Shown: positions 1 through 9,437 of the stretch, one piece after another
Position numbering within the stretch: position 1 is the stretch's first letter
Layout of the letters: each line of letters opens with the position of its first letter
Assembly: GCA_030156255.1 (NCBI GenBank)
Contig: JASGMV010000018.1
Span: forward strand, 1 to 60,482
Direction: 5' to 3'
DNA length: 60,482 bases
Source of the DNA: Desulfovibrionales bacterium
GTDB taxonomy: Bacteria; Desulfobacterota; Desulfovibrionia; Desulfovibrionales; Desulfovibrionaceae
Program-made: the position numbers and the translations under genes
Notes under the pieces: model-generated
Told to the model about the DNA's origin: nothing
Database searches by the model: none
Seen by the model: only the letters and a program-made list of their open reading frames with translations

Positions 1-1
1 G

Positions 2-2179
2 GGCGCATTCTGCTGGCGTTCGCTCCGTAGCCAGGTTATCGAATTCGTGCGCTACACCGAGCGCAAACTCATTACCCGACCGTTCAAGCCCACGGAGCAG
101 GAACACAAGCTGTATGAGGCGGTTTCCAGCTATCTCATGCGTGACGACACCTATGCGCTCCCATCCGGGCAAAAACATCTGCTCATTCTTCTTGTCCGAA
201 AAGTTCTGGCATCCTCGCCCCACGCCGTTGCCGGGACCCTTGAGATCATGCGTGACCGCCTGCTGAAATTGAGGGATGAAGCCAAACAGAACGCAAGCGC
301 CCTTGATTTGCTGATTTCCGATGAAGAGATCGATGACGATCTTCTGGATGAGATTCTTGAAGACGAGGAGGATGGTCTGATCGATGAGGAATCAGAATTG
401 CCGGAAAAGAAGCCGGAAACCCATCCCAGGCAGATCGATCTGCAAAAACTCGATGCTGAAATCAATGAACTCACTGACTACACTCGATGGGCCAGAAGCC
501 TTGGCATTGATACCAAGACCAGAGCGCTTCTGAAGGCTCTGGATATTGGTTTCAGCGCCATGGAAGAAATGGGCGCAGCCAAAAAGGTCGTTATCTTTAC
601 AGAATCCAGACGCACCCAAAATTGGCTGAAAGAGTTTCTCGAAGGGAATGGCTATGCCGGTCAGGTGCTGACCTTCAATGGCACCAACAAGGATGATGCC
701 TCCGGCCAGATTTATCAGGAATGGCTCGCTGCTAATAAGGATACCGGCCGCATAACTGGCTCTCGTCAGGTGGACCTCAGGGCAGCGATTATTGACCGCT
801 TCCGTGACCAGGCAAGTATCTTGATCGCGACAGAGGCCGGTGCCGAAGGCCTTAACCTTCAGTTCTGTTCGGCCATCATCAATTTTGATCTGCCCTGGAA
901 TCCTCAACGTATCGAGCAGCGAATTGGCCGGTGCCACCGTTACGGCCAGAAACACGACGTGGTCGTTATCAACTTCCTCAACGAGCGCAACGAGGCCGAC
1001 CGGCGCGTCCATGAGCTGCTGGAACAGAAATTCAATCTGTTTACAGGGGTATTCGGTGCCAGTGATGATGTTCTGGGCTCCATCGAAGCCGGTGTGGATT
1101 TTGAACGCCGCATCCTGGAAATCTACCAAGACTGTCGGAGCGCAGAGGAAATTCAGTCCGCGTTCGATAAGCTGCAGGCAGAGCTGGACGAACAGATCCA
1201 GACAAAGATGCGCGACACGCGGAAAATGCTGCTGGAGCATTTCGACGAGGACGTACACGACCGCCTTAAAGTGAATCTGGCCGGAACTCAGCAGCGCCTC
1301 GACCGTATTGGCCGTTTGTTCTGGGCCGTCACCCGGCACATATTGCAGAATCATGCTGAGTTTGACGACCAGAGCTTTTCCTTCACACTGCAAAACAGCC
1401 CGGTCGCGCATGTTTCACACGGTCGTTATCACCTGATTTCCAAAACTCAGGAAAACGTGCCCGGCGAGTTCCTGTATCGCCTGAGCCACCCACTAGGGGA
1501 ACATGTCATCCATGAGGCTTCAAAGCGGCCTTGTCCGCCCGCTGAAGTTGTTTTTGATATTTCCGGGCACTCCACACGCATCGCGGTGGTGGAGCGCCTC
1601 AAGGATAGATCCGGCTGGCTGAGCCTCCAGCATATGCACATCGAGTCATTTGATTCCGAGGAGTATCTGCTTTTCTCGGGAATGGACGATGCGGGCAACA
1701 ACATCGACCAGGAAACCTGCGAAAAGCTGTTCAACTGCAGCGGTCAGGCCCGTGCCATTACCGAGATACCGGATTCCGTCAAACAGCGTCTCATGCGGGA
1801 GCAGGAGCGCCATGCCAAGGCGACCCTGGCCAAAAACCTGGAGGAGAACAACCGCCACTTCTCCGAGGCCCGTGACCAGCTCGACAAATGGGCCGAGGAC
1901 ATGGAAATGGCGGCGCAAAAAGAATTGGACGATACCAAACGGCAAATCCGCGACCTGCAACGGCGCAGCCGCCAAGCTCCCACTATCGAGGAGCAGCATA
2001 GCCTGCAGGAAGAAATCGCCAAGCTCGAACGTAAAAAACGCGCCTTACGCGAGCGGATTTTCGACATCGAGGACGAGATTGCTGAAAAGCGCGACCGCCT
2101 CGTGGAATCGCTCGAAAAACGTATGCAACAGAAAACAACTGTCACGCCGGTGTTCACCATCCGGTGGAGCGTGATTTAA
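2..2179 (+). CDS. SNF2-type helicase, C-terminal part (5' end outside window)
   Basis: The reading frame is open to the left edge, so this is the 3' part (about 725 codons) of a longer gene; the GTG at 47 is not a credible start. It carries the second RecA lobe of a SNF2/DEAD-like ATPase: VVIFTESRRTQ near nt 587, the motif V stretch GAEGLNLQ near 840, and the motif VI stretch QRIEQRIGRCHRYGQ near 903-950. The last third is charged and probably coiled coil (nt 1790-2150). It ends 17 nt before the methyltransferase start, so it is likely the first or second gene of the same defence operon. Such helicases remodel or translocate on DNA in multi-gene restriction systems. DrmD of DISARM is a relative by type, but no drmA/drmB is visible. 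The N-terminal Walker A lobe is off the window. Confidence 0.85.
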   Translation, partial: GAFCWRSLRSQVIEFVRYTERKLITRPFKPTEQEHKLYEAVSSYLMRDDTYALPSGQKHLLILLVRKVLASSPHAVAGTLEIMRDRLLKLRDEAKQNASALDLLISDEEIDDDLLDEILEDEEDGLIDEESELPEKKPETHPRQIDLQKLDAEINELTDYTRWARSLGIDTKTRALLKALDIGFSAMEEMGAAKKVVIFTESRRTQNWLKEFLEGNGYAGQVLTFNGTNKDDASGQIYQEWLAANKDTGRITGSRQVDLRAAIIDRFRDQASILIATEAGAEGLNLQFCSAIINFDLPWNPQRIEQRIGRCHRYGQKHDVVVINFLNERNEADRRVHELLEQKFNLFTGVFGASDDVLGSIEAGVDFERRILEIYQDCRSAEEIQSAFDKLQAELDEQIQTKMRDTRKMLLEHFDEDVHDRLKVNLAGTQQRLDRIGRLFWAVTRHILQNHAEFDDQSFSFTLQNSPVAHVSHGRYHLISKTQENVPGEFLYRLSHPLGEHVIHEASKRPCPPAEVVFDISGHSTRIAVVERLKDRSGWLSLQHMHIESFDSEEYLLFSGMDDAGNNIDQETCEKLFNCSGQARAITEIPDSVKQRLMREQERHAKATLAKNLEENNRHFSEARDQLDKWAEDMEMAAQKELDDTKRQIRDLQRRSRQAPTIEEQHSLQEEIAKLERKKRALRERIFDIEDEIAEKRDRLVESLEKRMQQKTTVTPVFTIRWSVI

Positions 2180-2196
2180 GGAATCAGGAGATAACC

Positions 2197-5100
2197 ATGC
2201 CATCTGCCGAACAACTTCGCAGCCGCCTATTGAAGAAGCTTTCCGAGCTGTTCCAGCTCGACCAGCCGGATCTCGATTTCGGCTTTTACCGCATCATGCA
2301 CGCCAAGGCGCAGGAAGTTCAGGACTTCATCGGCACCGACCTGCTGAAAATCGTGGCGGATGCCTTCGGTGATGTGGACGAGGCCCGCAAGGCCGAGCTG
2401 CAGGCCGCCTATGAGAAGGCCATTCAGACCGCCAAGGATTTCGGCGCACCCAATCCGGAAGAGACCGAGCCGGTCAAAAAGGCCAAAGCCGCGCTGGATG
2501 CAGTCAAGGATACGGCCAGCGCCGAGGCCGATGTGTATGACCACCTATATCGCTTCTTTGAGCGCTACTACGACGACGGCGACTTTATCTCCCGTCGCTA
2601 TTACACCCGGGAAACATCCGGCAAGGCCGCGCCTTTTGCCGTGCCGTACAACGGCGAGGAAGTGAAACTGCACTGGGCCAACGCCGATCAGTATTACATC
2701 AAAAGCGCCGAGTATTTTTCCAACTTCACTTTCGATTTGCGGCAGGCGCAAGAGATCCGCGCTCTGCGGCAGCAGAATCAAATCGGTATCCTGCTCGGTG
2801 CCGAGGATGAATCTCCGCTCAAGGTCCATTTTCGCGTCGTCGAGGCCACCGAGGGCGAGCACGGCAACGTCAAGGCCTCCGAGGCCAACAAACGTTTCTT
2901 CATTCTGCATGCCGAAAATCCCGTCGCCCTGACCGAAACCGGCGAGCTGGTCGTCAATTTTGAATACCGGCCCGACCCGGAAAAAACCGGCCAGGAAAAC
3001 ACCTGGCGGGACAAGCGCAACACTGAGGCGGTAGAGACCATACTGGAGCGTCTCCAGGCCATGGCTGCCGCCGGTGGCGAACACGAAAAACAGGTCGCGG
3101 AATATCTGCGTCTGTTCAAGGTCCCCGCTCCGACCGACAGCGACAAGAAGCGCCCCGTGCTGGCCAAGTACGTGAACCAGTACACCGCCCGCAACACCAT
3201 GGACTATTTCATCCATAAGGACCTGGGCGGCTTTCTGCGCCGGGAGCTGGACTTCTACATCAAGAACGAGGTCATGCGCCTCGATGACATTGAAAACGCA
3301 GACGCCCCGGCGGTCGAAAGCTATCTGACCAAGATCAAGGTGCTGCGCAAGATCGCGGGCAAGCTGATCGACTTTCTGGCCCAGCTTGAGGATTTCCAGA
3401 AAAAGCTCTGGCTCAAGAAGAAGTTCATTGTTGAAACCAACTACTGCATCACCCTCGACCGGGTTCCCGAGGAACTCTTCGCGGAAGTAGCAGCAAACGA
3501 GGCGCAGTGTGAAGAGTGGATCAAGCTGTTCGCCATCGACGAAATCCAGGCCGAACTGCACAGTCCAGGGTTCTCACGACCTTTGACGGTCGAGTTCCTC
3601 AAGGCCAATAACAAGCTGGTACTCGATACGCGCTTTTTCGATGAGGCTTTTAAGGCAAGGCTGTTAGCGTCGATTGAGAACTTCGATGAGCAGTGCGATG
3701 GATTGCTGATTCACTCGGAGAATTTCCAGGCGTTGAACCTGATAGAGGAAAGATATCGGAAGCAGGTTCGCGCAACATACATCGATCCACCTTACAACAC
3801 TGTTCACTCCGAAATTATTTATAAAAACCAGTACAAGCATTCGTCCTGGCTATCTTTAATTGCCAATGTAGCAAGGATTACACCCTCATTTTGGCAGACT
3901 ACTTATTCTTTCGGATTAGCTATCGACGATTACGAGTTCGTCAATCTGGCGGCTTTATTGGATGGCTTATTCCCCACGCTCGAACGCTCTGTGGTTGTAG
4001 TCAATCACCATCCTCAAGGAGCAGGCGGTCGCTTGTCGAGGACTCACGAATATTTGATTCTTTGCAGCCCGGCAGATGCTCCATCTTATTTGGGTCAACC
4101 CAAAGATGACTATCAGGAAGAGCGAAGCTTTATGCGGAGCGGAACAGCAGAAAACAACTACCGTTCAGGCAGGTGGAAGAGTTTCTATGCCCTGTTACTG
4201 GACCCAAGAACTAATCAGATTGTAGATGCTGAACCGCCAGTTCCTCTCGGGGAAGCATATCCTACTGAGAATACGCCCGAAGGGTACCAGCGGATTTACC
4301 CGATCAACTCAAAAGGTGAAGAGCGTGTTTGGCGTTCTAGCCATTTGACTGGAAAGAAAAGAGCCCAAGATGGCGAATTGATCGTTTCTGACCGTGGAAC
4401 GGTTTATCAAACGATAGATCACGATGGGAAAAGGGAAACGCTCTTCAGCAATTGGACAGACAGCAAATTCAATGCTGGCATCCATGGGTCAAATGTTCTT
4501 GGAGATTTGGGCCTTCGAGGGGCATTCGACTATCCAAAATCGATCTATACAGTCGAGACTGCACTGTGGGCACAAACATTTGGTGATCACAGGGCTACCA
4601 TCCTTGACTACTTTGCTGGGTCAGGAACAACGGGTCATGCAGTACTAAATCTAAATCGAAGCGATAATGGGAAAAGAAAATACATCTTAGTGGAAATGGG
4701 GAACTACTTTGATACAGCCACCAAGCCGCGTGTTCAAAAAGCCATTTATTCCAATTTTTGGAGTGATGGAAAACCGACATCTAGGACTGATGGGATTTCC
4801 AACTGCTTCAAATACATCCGCTTAGAATCCTACGAGGACACGCTCAATAACCTGCGCTTAAATGATGAGCCGACTAAAAGCACGCTGCTGAAGAATCCGG
4901 CGCTCAAGGAAGACTACATGCTCCACTACCTGCTGGATGTGGAGACCCGGGGCAGTCAGTCGTTGCTCAATATCGACGCCTTTGCCGATCCGACCGCTTA
5001 TACACTGGAGGTCAAGAAGCCGGGGACGGACGAGTACGTTACCCGCCCCGTGGATCTGATCGAAACCTTTAATTACCTGATCGGTCTGCGTGTTGAACAT

Positions 5101-5517
5101 TACGGTATGCCGCAAACCTTTACTGCTACTTTCAAGCGCGTTGCGGACCCGGAGCTGCCCGAGGACCAGCACACCAAGCTGGTGGTGGATGGCCGCATCC
5201 GGCAGGACGAAGGCGGCCCGTGGTGGTTCCGCAAGGTCGAGGGCTGGGTGCCCAAGGACCCGGCCAACCCCAACAACGGCCAGCGGGAAAAGGTCCTCAT
5301 CGTCTGGCGCAAGCTCACGGGTGATATCGAGCAGGATAACCTGATGCTGGATGAATGGTTCCAGAAAAACCGAATCAGCACCCGCGATTTCGAGTTTGAC
5401 ACCATCTACGTCAACGGCAGCAACAATCTGCCCAATCTGAAGCTGGATGACGAGAACTGGAAAGTCCGCCTCATCGAAGAAGAGTTCATGAAGCGGATGT
5501 GGGAGGTGGAGCAATGA
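2197..5517 (+). CDS. Type III-like (beta-class) adenine DNA methyltransferase, Mod
   Basis: The 1106-residue protein is long for a Mod subunit (usually about 600-700). The catalytic DPPY motif is at residues 530-533 within YIDPPYNT. The AdoMet-binding loop FAGSG lies downstream near 806, which is the beta-class order seen in type III Mod proteins. About 500 N-terminal residues without an obvious motif precede the catalytic part. The ATG at 2197 is chosen because AGGAG lies 6 nt upstream. The stop overlaps the next start as ATGA. It probably modifies host DNA at N6-adenine so that the Res-like partner spares it. The middle of the gene (about 3560-4860) is clearly more AT-rich than its flanks, suggesting exchange of the catalytic and target-recognition segment. 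Confidence 0.9.
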   Translation: MPSAEQLRSRLLKKLSELFQLDQPDLDFGFYRIMHAKAQEVQDFIGTDLLKIVADAFGDVDEARKAELQAAYEKAIQTAKDFGAPNPEETEPVKKAKAALDAVKDTASAEADVYDHLYRFFERYYDDGDFISRRYYTRETSGKAAPFAVPYNGEEVKLHWANADQYYIKSAEYFSNFTFDLRQAQEIRALRQQNQIGILLGAEDESPLKVHFRVVEATEGEHGNVKASEANKRFFILHAENPVALTETGELVVNFEYRPDPEKTGQENTWRDKRNTEAVETILERLQAMAAAGGEHEKQVAEYLRLFKVPAPTDSDKKRPVLAKYVNQYTARNTMDYFIHKDLGGFLRRELDFYIKNEVMRLDDIENADAPAVESYLTKIKVLRKIAGKLIDFLAQLEDFQKKLWLKKKFIVETNYCITLDRVPEELFAEVAANEAQCEEWIKLFAIDEIQAELHSPGFSRPLTVEFLKANNKLVLDTRFFDEAFKARLLASIENFDEQCDGLLIHSENFQALNLIEERYRKQVRATYIDPPYNTVHSEIIYKNQYKHSSWLSLIANVARITPSFWQTTYSFGLAIDDYEFVNLAALLDGLFPTLERSVVVVNHHPQGAGGRLSRTHEYLILCSPADAPSYLGQPKDDYQEERSFMRSGTAENNYRSGRWKSFYALLLDPRTNQIVDAEPPVPLGEAYPTENTPEGYQRIYPINSKGEERVWRSSHLTGKKRAQDGELIVSDRGTVYQTIDHDGKRETLFSNWTDSKFNAGIHGSNVLGDLGLRGAFDYPKSIYTVETALWAQTFGDHRATILDYFAGSGTTGHAVLNLNRSDNGKRKYILVEMGNYFDTATKPRVQKAIYSNFWSDGKPTSRTDGISNCFKYIRLESYEDTLNNLRLNDEPTKSTLLKNPALKEDYMLHYLLDVETRGSQSLLNIDAFADPTAYTLEVKKPGTDEYVTRPVDLIETFNYLIGLRVEHYGMPQTFTATFKRVADPELPEDQHTKLVVDGRIRQDEGGPWWFRKVEGWVPKDPANPNNGQREKVLIVWRKLTGDIEQDNLMLDEWFQKNRISTRDFEFDTIYVNGSNNLPNLKLDDENWKVRLIEEEFMKRMWEVEQ

Positions 5518-5990
5518 TGGCCTCACACGAAGGCGCGAAGACGCGAAGAAAAGAGGTGGAGGAAGTAGCGAGCATTGTTGTAGACACCGCACTTCAATTG
5601 CATCGGGATTTGGGGCCTGGGCTGCTCGAATCCGTGTATGAAGCGGTTTTGGCAATGATGCTTGAAAAACGGGGATTGAAAGTAGAACGGCAGAAACCCG
5701 TGCCTATCGCTTATCAAGGAATCGAGATCAATGAGGGTTTCAGGTTGGATTTGTTGGTAGATGACCAGTTGATTGTTGAGCTGAAATCCGTTGAGCAGGT
5801 TCATCCCGTACACCCCAAACAGCTTCTGACTTATCTGCGACTCATGAACCTGCCGCTTGGTCTGCTCATCAATTTTGGTTCGCCCTTGCTTAAAGATGGA
5901 CTCCAGCGCGTGGTTAATAAACATACAAACTTCGCGTCTTCGCGTCTTCGCGTGTACCAAAAACAGGGAGGCGAACATGGCCAAGCGTAA
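5514..5990 (+). CDS. GxxExxY family protein (PD-(D/E)XK-like fold)
   Basis: This 158-residue protein has the family signature GLLESVY (G36, E39, Y42). It also has a nuclease-like core with D79 and E89-L-K91 in the stretch RLDLLVDDQLIVELK, as in the PDDEXK_3 family. The start at 5514 overlaps the methyltransferase stop by 4 nt (ATGA). Its 3' end overlaps the Res start by 14 nt, so it is embedded in the operon without a gap. Both ends of the gene are built from a TTCGCGTC-type repeat in inverted orientation. The terminal residues (HEGAKTRR and FASSRLRV) are therefore simply translated repeat. The biochemical role of the family is not established. Its presence inside the operon may be an insertion rather than a functional subunit. 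Confidence 0.85.
   Translation: MMASHEGAKTRRKEVEEVASIVVDTALQLHRDLGPGLLESVYEAVLAMMLEKRGLKVERQKPVPIAYQGIEINEGFRLDLLVDDQLIVELKSVEQVHPVHPKQLLTYLRLMNLPLGLLINFGSPLLKDGLQRVVNKHTNFASSRLRVYQKQGGEHGQA
5526..5954. repeat. Inverted repeats at both ends of the GxxExxY gene
   Basis: The left arm at 5526-5548 is the reverse complement of the right arm at 5930-5954. The first 21 positions match with a single mismatch: CTTCGCGTCTTCGCG, then C or T, then CTTCG. The arms themselves are tandem copies of an 8-9 nt CTTCGCGT unit. They lie inside the coding sequence, near codons 5-12 and near the 3' end. The arrangement looks like a short palindromic cassette carrying one gene. Confidence 0.8.
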
Positions 5991-8900
5991 ATCCAAAGGT
6001 CCAAAACAACACGCCTTTCGCAACAAGCTGCTGCTCAACCAGTGGTTGATCAGCCTGTTCGGCATCGACCCGCTTGCCGAACACACAGTCAACGGCAAGG
6101 TGGTTCGCCCCTTTCACAAATTAGCCGAGCCTATTCGTGATCCGCGCATGGAGGGGCTGGATGCCGACAATATCCACAAGTTTTATCACAACCTGGTGAG
6201 CAGCCAGCTCTTCTGGAATGACCAGTGTCTTCTGAGTAAGGAACAGATTCTCCTCTACGAAGAAAATATCGTTCGCCATACCCAGGCGATCAACGAAAAG
6301 CGCCACCGGCCGGTGGTCTGGAAATATTACCAGTGGCTGACCCTGCTGTTTGTAGAAATCTACCTGGACCGCTTTTTTGGCAATCGTGAAGGGCTGCTTG
6401 CCGATCTCAATGCATTCGTTGAGCGTTTCAATCGCCACTGGGACGATTACGCCGATGTGCCGCCTTACAACGAGGATGACCTGAACAAGCTCTGCATGCA
6501 GAACGCCACCGGCAGCGGCAAGACGTTGCTGATGCACGTCAACCTACTGCAATACCGGCACTACGCCACAAGGCATGGAAAGGATAAAGAACTCTCCCGG
6601 GTTATCCTGCTGACGCCCAACGAGCGTCTCTCGGAGCAACACATTAACGAGTTTCGGGAGAGCAATATTTCTGCAGGCAGCTACCTGCAATCACGTGGCG
6701 GCCTGTTCGGCCTGGCCCAGGGCCTTGAGCGCGTGGATGTTCTGGAAATCACCAAACTGGCTGATCAGGAGGGACCGAACACCATCGCCACGCGAAGCCT
6801 TGGAGATCAGAACCTGCTTCTGGTTGACGAGGGTCATCGTGGCATGAGCGGCAAAGAGGAAGGCGTCTGGTTTACCCGGCGGTCCGATCTCTGCGCTAAG
6901 GGGTTCACCTTCGAGTATTCGGCCACCTTCGAGCAGGCTGTTCAGGCATCAGGCAATGCCGATTTTGAGAACAGCTACGCCAAGACGGTCGTTTTTGATT
7001 ACTCCTACCGGTGGTTCTATGAGGACGGTTTCGGCAAGGATTATCAGATCCTGAACCTGCCAGGGTCATTCGAAGAGACGCAGTCGATCTATATGACAGC
7101 CTGTCTGCTGAAGTTCTATCAACAGCTCCGGATCTACGAGGAAAAGGCGAAAGATTTCGAGCCGTTCAATCTGGAAAAGCCGCTGTGGGTCTTTGTCGGC
7201 AGCACGGTTTCATCGGGCAAGATGAGCAAGGATGAACAGATCGTGGCCACGGACGTGGCGCTCATCATCCAGTTTATCGCCGACTTCCTCGACAACAGCC
7301 AAGTGGCTACGCGGCGCATGCACGAGATCCTCACCGGCAAAGGCCAGGATACCGGCCTGCTGGACAAGGATGGGAACGACATCTTTGCCGGGGCCTTTAC
7401 CTATCTGGCCCGGGCCATGAATGGCGGCGAAACTGTTGAAGCCCTCTACCGGGATATTCTCGCCAGGCTGTTCAACCATGCCGCAGGCGGGCATTTGTCA
7501 CTGGATCGCATCAAAGGCGAATCCGGCGAAGTGGCCTTGCGTGTGGGCACGAGCGAGACGGCCTTCGGTCTGATCAACGTCGGTGATGCCAAGAGCCTGT
7601 GCGACCACGTGGCCGAAGTGGCAGCACAGAATGGCACACGACTGACCGTGGAAGACAGTGACTTTACCGAGGCGATGTTCGCCTCCGTGAAGGATTCCAC
7701 GTCACCGGTCAATCTGCTTATCGGCTCGAAGAAATTCGTTGAAGGTTGGGACTGCTGGCGCGTCAGCACCATGGGCCTGATGCATGTCGGGCGCTCGGAA
7801 GGCTCGCAGATTATTCAGCTCTTTGGGCGTGGTGTCCGCTTGAAGGGTTACGAGTGGAGCCTCAAGCGCAGCGGCCATTCCCATGCTCCGCTCCGGCCGA
7901 CCTTCATCGAGGAATTGGAAACCCTCAACGTGTTCGGCATCGAAGCCGACTTCATGGAGAAGTTCCGCGAGTTCCTCAAAGAGGAAGGCCTACCCGGCAA
8001 CGAGCGCCGCAAGACCATTACCATACCGCTGAATGTCACCTATGACTTCGGCAAGAAGCTTAAAATCCTTCGCCCTAAGCGGAAGGCCTCTGACGGCAAG
8101 GAATACGACTTCAAGAAAGATGCAGCGGTGCCCACTGTCGGGGATATCCCGGACTACATGACGCACAACACGGTAGTCGCCGACTGGTACCCGCGCATTC
8201 AGGCCATGCAGTCACGCGGTACATCCCTGGCGACACAGAAGGACAAGGTGTCATTGCGTGAACAGCATTTGGCTCTGCTGGACTATGATACGCTCTTTTT
8301 CGAGCTGGAGCGGTTCAAGCGCGAACGGAGCTGGTACAACTTCAACATCACCAAGGATGGCATCAGGCGTCTGCTGGGGGACCCGAACTGGTACACCCTC
8401 TACCTGCCCGAAACCCGCCTGAACCCGGCAACCTTTGATGGCGTGCTCTTGCTGCAGCAGGTGGCGTCAGAGCTTCTGAAGCGGTACTGCGATCACTACT
8501 ACAACTATCGCAAACGGGAATACATTGAACCGCGTCTGGAGCTTCGCGACCTGACGCCGGATGATGACAACATCCCGCAGGAGGAATTCTATCAGCTCAT
8601 CGTGGATGGCGATGAAGAACAGGTCATCCAGGGGATTCAGCAGATCAAGAAGGATCTGGAGCAGAAGAAGGATGATCTGCTGAAGATTGGTGATCTGAAC
8701 GCCTGCAATTTCGGCAAGCACCTGTTCCAGCCGCTCTTTCACGTCCGGCGCGGTGGGAAAATCACCATCCTGCCTGTCGCCCTCAACGAGAGCGAATATC
8801 AGTTTGTCACCGATCTGAAGAGCTGGTGCGACGGCCACAAAGCCGCTCTGGAAAAGGAAGGAATGGAACTCTTCCTGCTCAGGAACATGAGCCGGGGTAA

Positions 8901-9246
8901 AGGCGTGGGATTCTTCGAGGCGGGCAACTTCCACCCTGATTTCATTCTTTGGATGCTGATTGGCGGGAAACAGTACGTCACCTTCATCGAGCCGCACGGT
9001 CTTTTGCACGAAGGCCCCGCCAGCGAGAAGGTTCTGTTCCACAAGCGGATCAAGGATGTCGAGCAACGTTTGAAGGACCCAACCGTGATCCTCAACAGCT
9101 TCATCCTTTCCTGGACGCGATACCCGCAACTGAAATGGGATAACACACAGGACGAGCTCGAGGATATGCACGTGCTGTTCATGACCAATGATCGTGACAG
9201 GTATATCGACAAGCTGTTTGCCCGGCTGAGGGGGATGGTGAAATGA
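5977..9246 (+). CDS. DEAD/DEAH helicase with C-terminal nuclease-like domain, type III Res-like
   Basis: The 1089-residue protein has a superfamily 2 helicase core: Walker A ATGSGKT at residues 177-183, Walker B DEGH at 284-287, and motif VI QIIQLFGRGVR at 611-621. Near the C-terminus, FHPDF (P987-D988) is followed by FIEPHG (E1005-P-H1007). This is the position of the PD...(D/E)xK nuclease motif of type III Res proteins, but with His where Lys is expected. The ATG at 5977 is preferred over earlier in-frame codons because GGGAGG lies just upstream. It overlaps the GxxExxY gene by 14 nt and the next gene by 4 nt. With the methyltransferase it forms a type III-like restriction-modification pair; whether it cuts DNA is uncertain. 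Confidence 0.88.
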   Translation: MAKRKSKGPKQHAFRNKLLLNQWLISLFGIDPLAEHTVNGKVVRPFHKLAEPIRDPRMEGLDADNIHKFYHNLVSSQLFWNDQCLLSKEQILLYEENIVRHTQAINEKRHRPVVWKYYQWLTLLFVEIYLDRFFGNREGLLADLNAFVERFNRHWDDYADVPPYNEDDLNKLCMQNATGSGKTLLMHVNLLQYRHYATRHGKDKELSRVILLTPNERLSEQHINEFRESNISAGSYLQSRGGLFGLAQGLERVDVLEITKLADQEGPNTIATRSLGDQNLLLVDEGHRGMSGKEEGVWFTRRSDLCAKGFTFEYSATFEQAVQASGNADFENSYAKTVVFDYSYRWFYEDGFGKDYQILNLPGSFEETQSIYMTACLLKFYQQLRIYEEKAKDFEPFNLEKPLWVFVGSTVSSGKMSKDEQIVATDVALIIQFIADFLDNSQVATRRMHEILTGKGQDTGLLDKDGNDIFAGAFTYLARAMNGGETVEALYRDILARLFNHAAGGHLSLDRIKGESGEVALRVGTSETAFGLINVGDAKSLCDHVAEVAAQNGTRLTVEDSDFTEAMFASVKDSTSPVNLLIGSKKFVEGWDCWRVSTMGLMHVGRSEGSQIIQLFGRGVRLKGYEWSLKRSGHSHAPLRPTFIEELETLNVFGIEADFMEKFREFLKEEGLPGNERRKTITIPLNVTYDFGKKLKILRPKRKASDGKEYDFKKDAAVPTVGDIPDYMTHNTVVADWYPRIQAMQSRGTSLATQKDKVSLREQHLALLDYDTLFFELERFKRERSWYNFNITKDGIRRLLGDPNWYTLYLPETRLNPATFDGVLLLQQVASELLKRYCDHYYNYRKREYIEPRLELRDLTPDDDNIPQEEFYQLIVDGDEEQVIQGIQQIKKDLEQKKDDLLKIGDLNACNFGKHLFQPLFHVRRGGKITILPVALNESEYQFVTDLKSWCDGHKAALEKEGMELFLLRNMSRGKGVGFFEAGNFHPDFILWMLIGGKQYVTFIEPHGLLHEGPASEKVLFHKRIKDVEQRLKDPTVILNSFILSWTRYPQLKWDNTQDELEDMHVLFMTNDRDRYIDKLFARLRGMVK

Positions 9247-9437
9247 GCAAAAACACATGGGGAACTCACGTTTATCGCATCGGGAACGAGGAAAACCTCG
9301 ATGTCCAGAACCCGGATGACAGCAAAAGCATCGAGCTCCAGAAAAAGCACATTGAGCCCTGGCTGGCGGCTGTTTTTCAGAGCGAGCATCTTGCTCTCTT
9401 GCTTGGCAGCGGTTTCACAAAGGCAGTAAAAAAATGA
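9243..9437 (+). pseudogene. Truncated start of a SIR2-like protein
   Basis: The gene begins in an ATGA overlap with the Res-like gene and reads 64 codons. Residues 36-57 (HIEPWLAAVF, then SEHLALLLGSG) resemble the first strand and glycine loop (G55-S-G57) of SIR2-type NAD-binding proteins that occur as effectors in defence operons. The frame then ends in an AAA-rich stretch that also serves as the start of the next gene. The rest of a SIR2 protein (some hundreds of residues) is missing. The simplest reading is deletion or recombination that joined the defence operon to the ion-transport genes. The assignment rests on a short stretch and could be wrong. Confidence 0.5.

Noticed and set aside
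5526-5954. CRISPR array
   Set aside because: There are only two repeat clusters, in inverted orientation and within a gene; there are no spacers of regular length.
1-9246. DISARM class 1 system
   Set aside because: A SNF2 helicase and an adenine methyltransferase are present, but no drmA, drmB or drmC, and the third large protein is Res-like.
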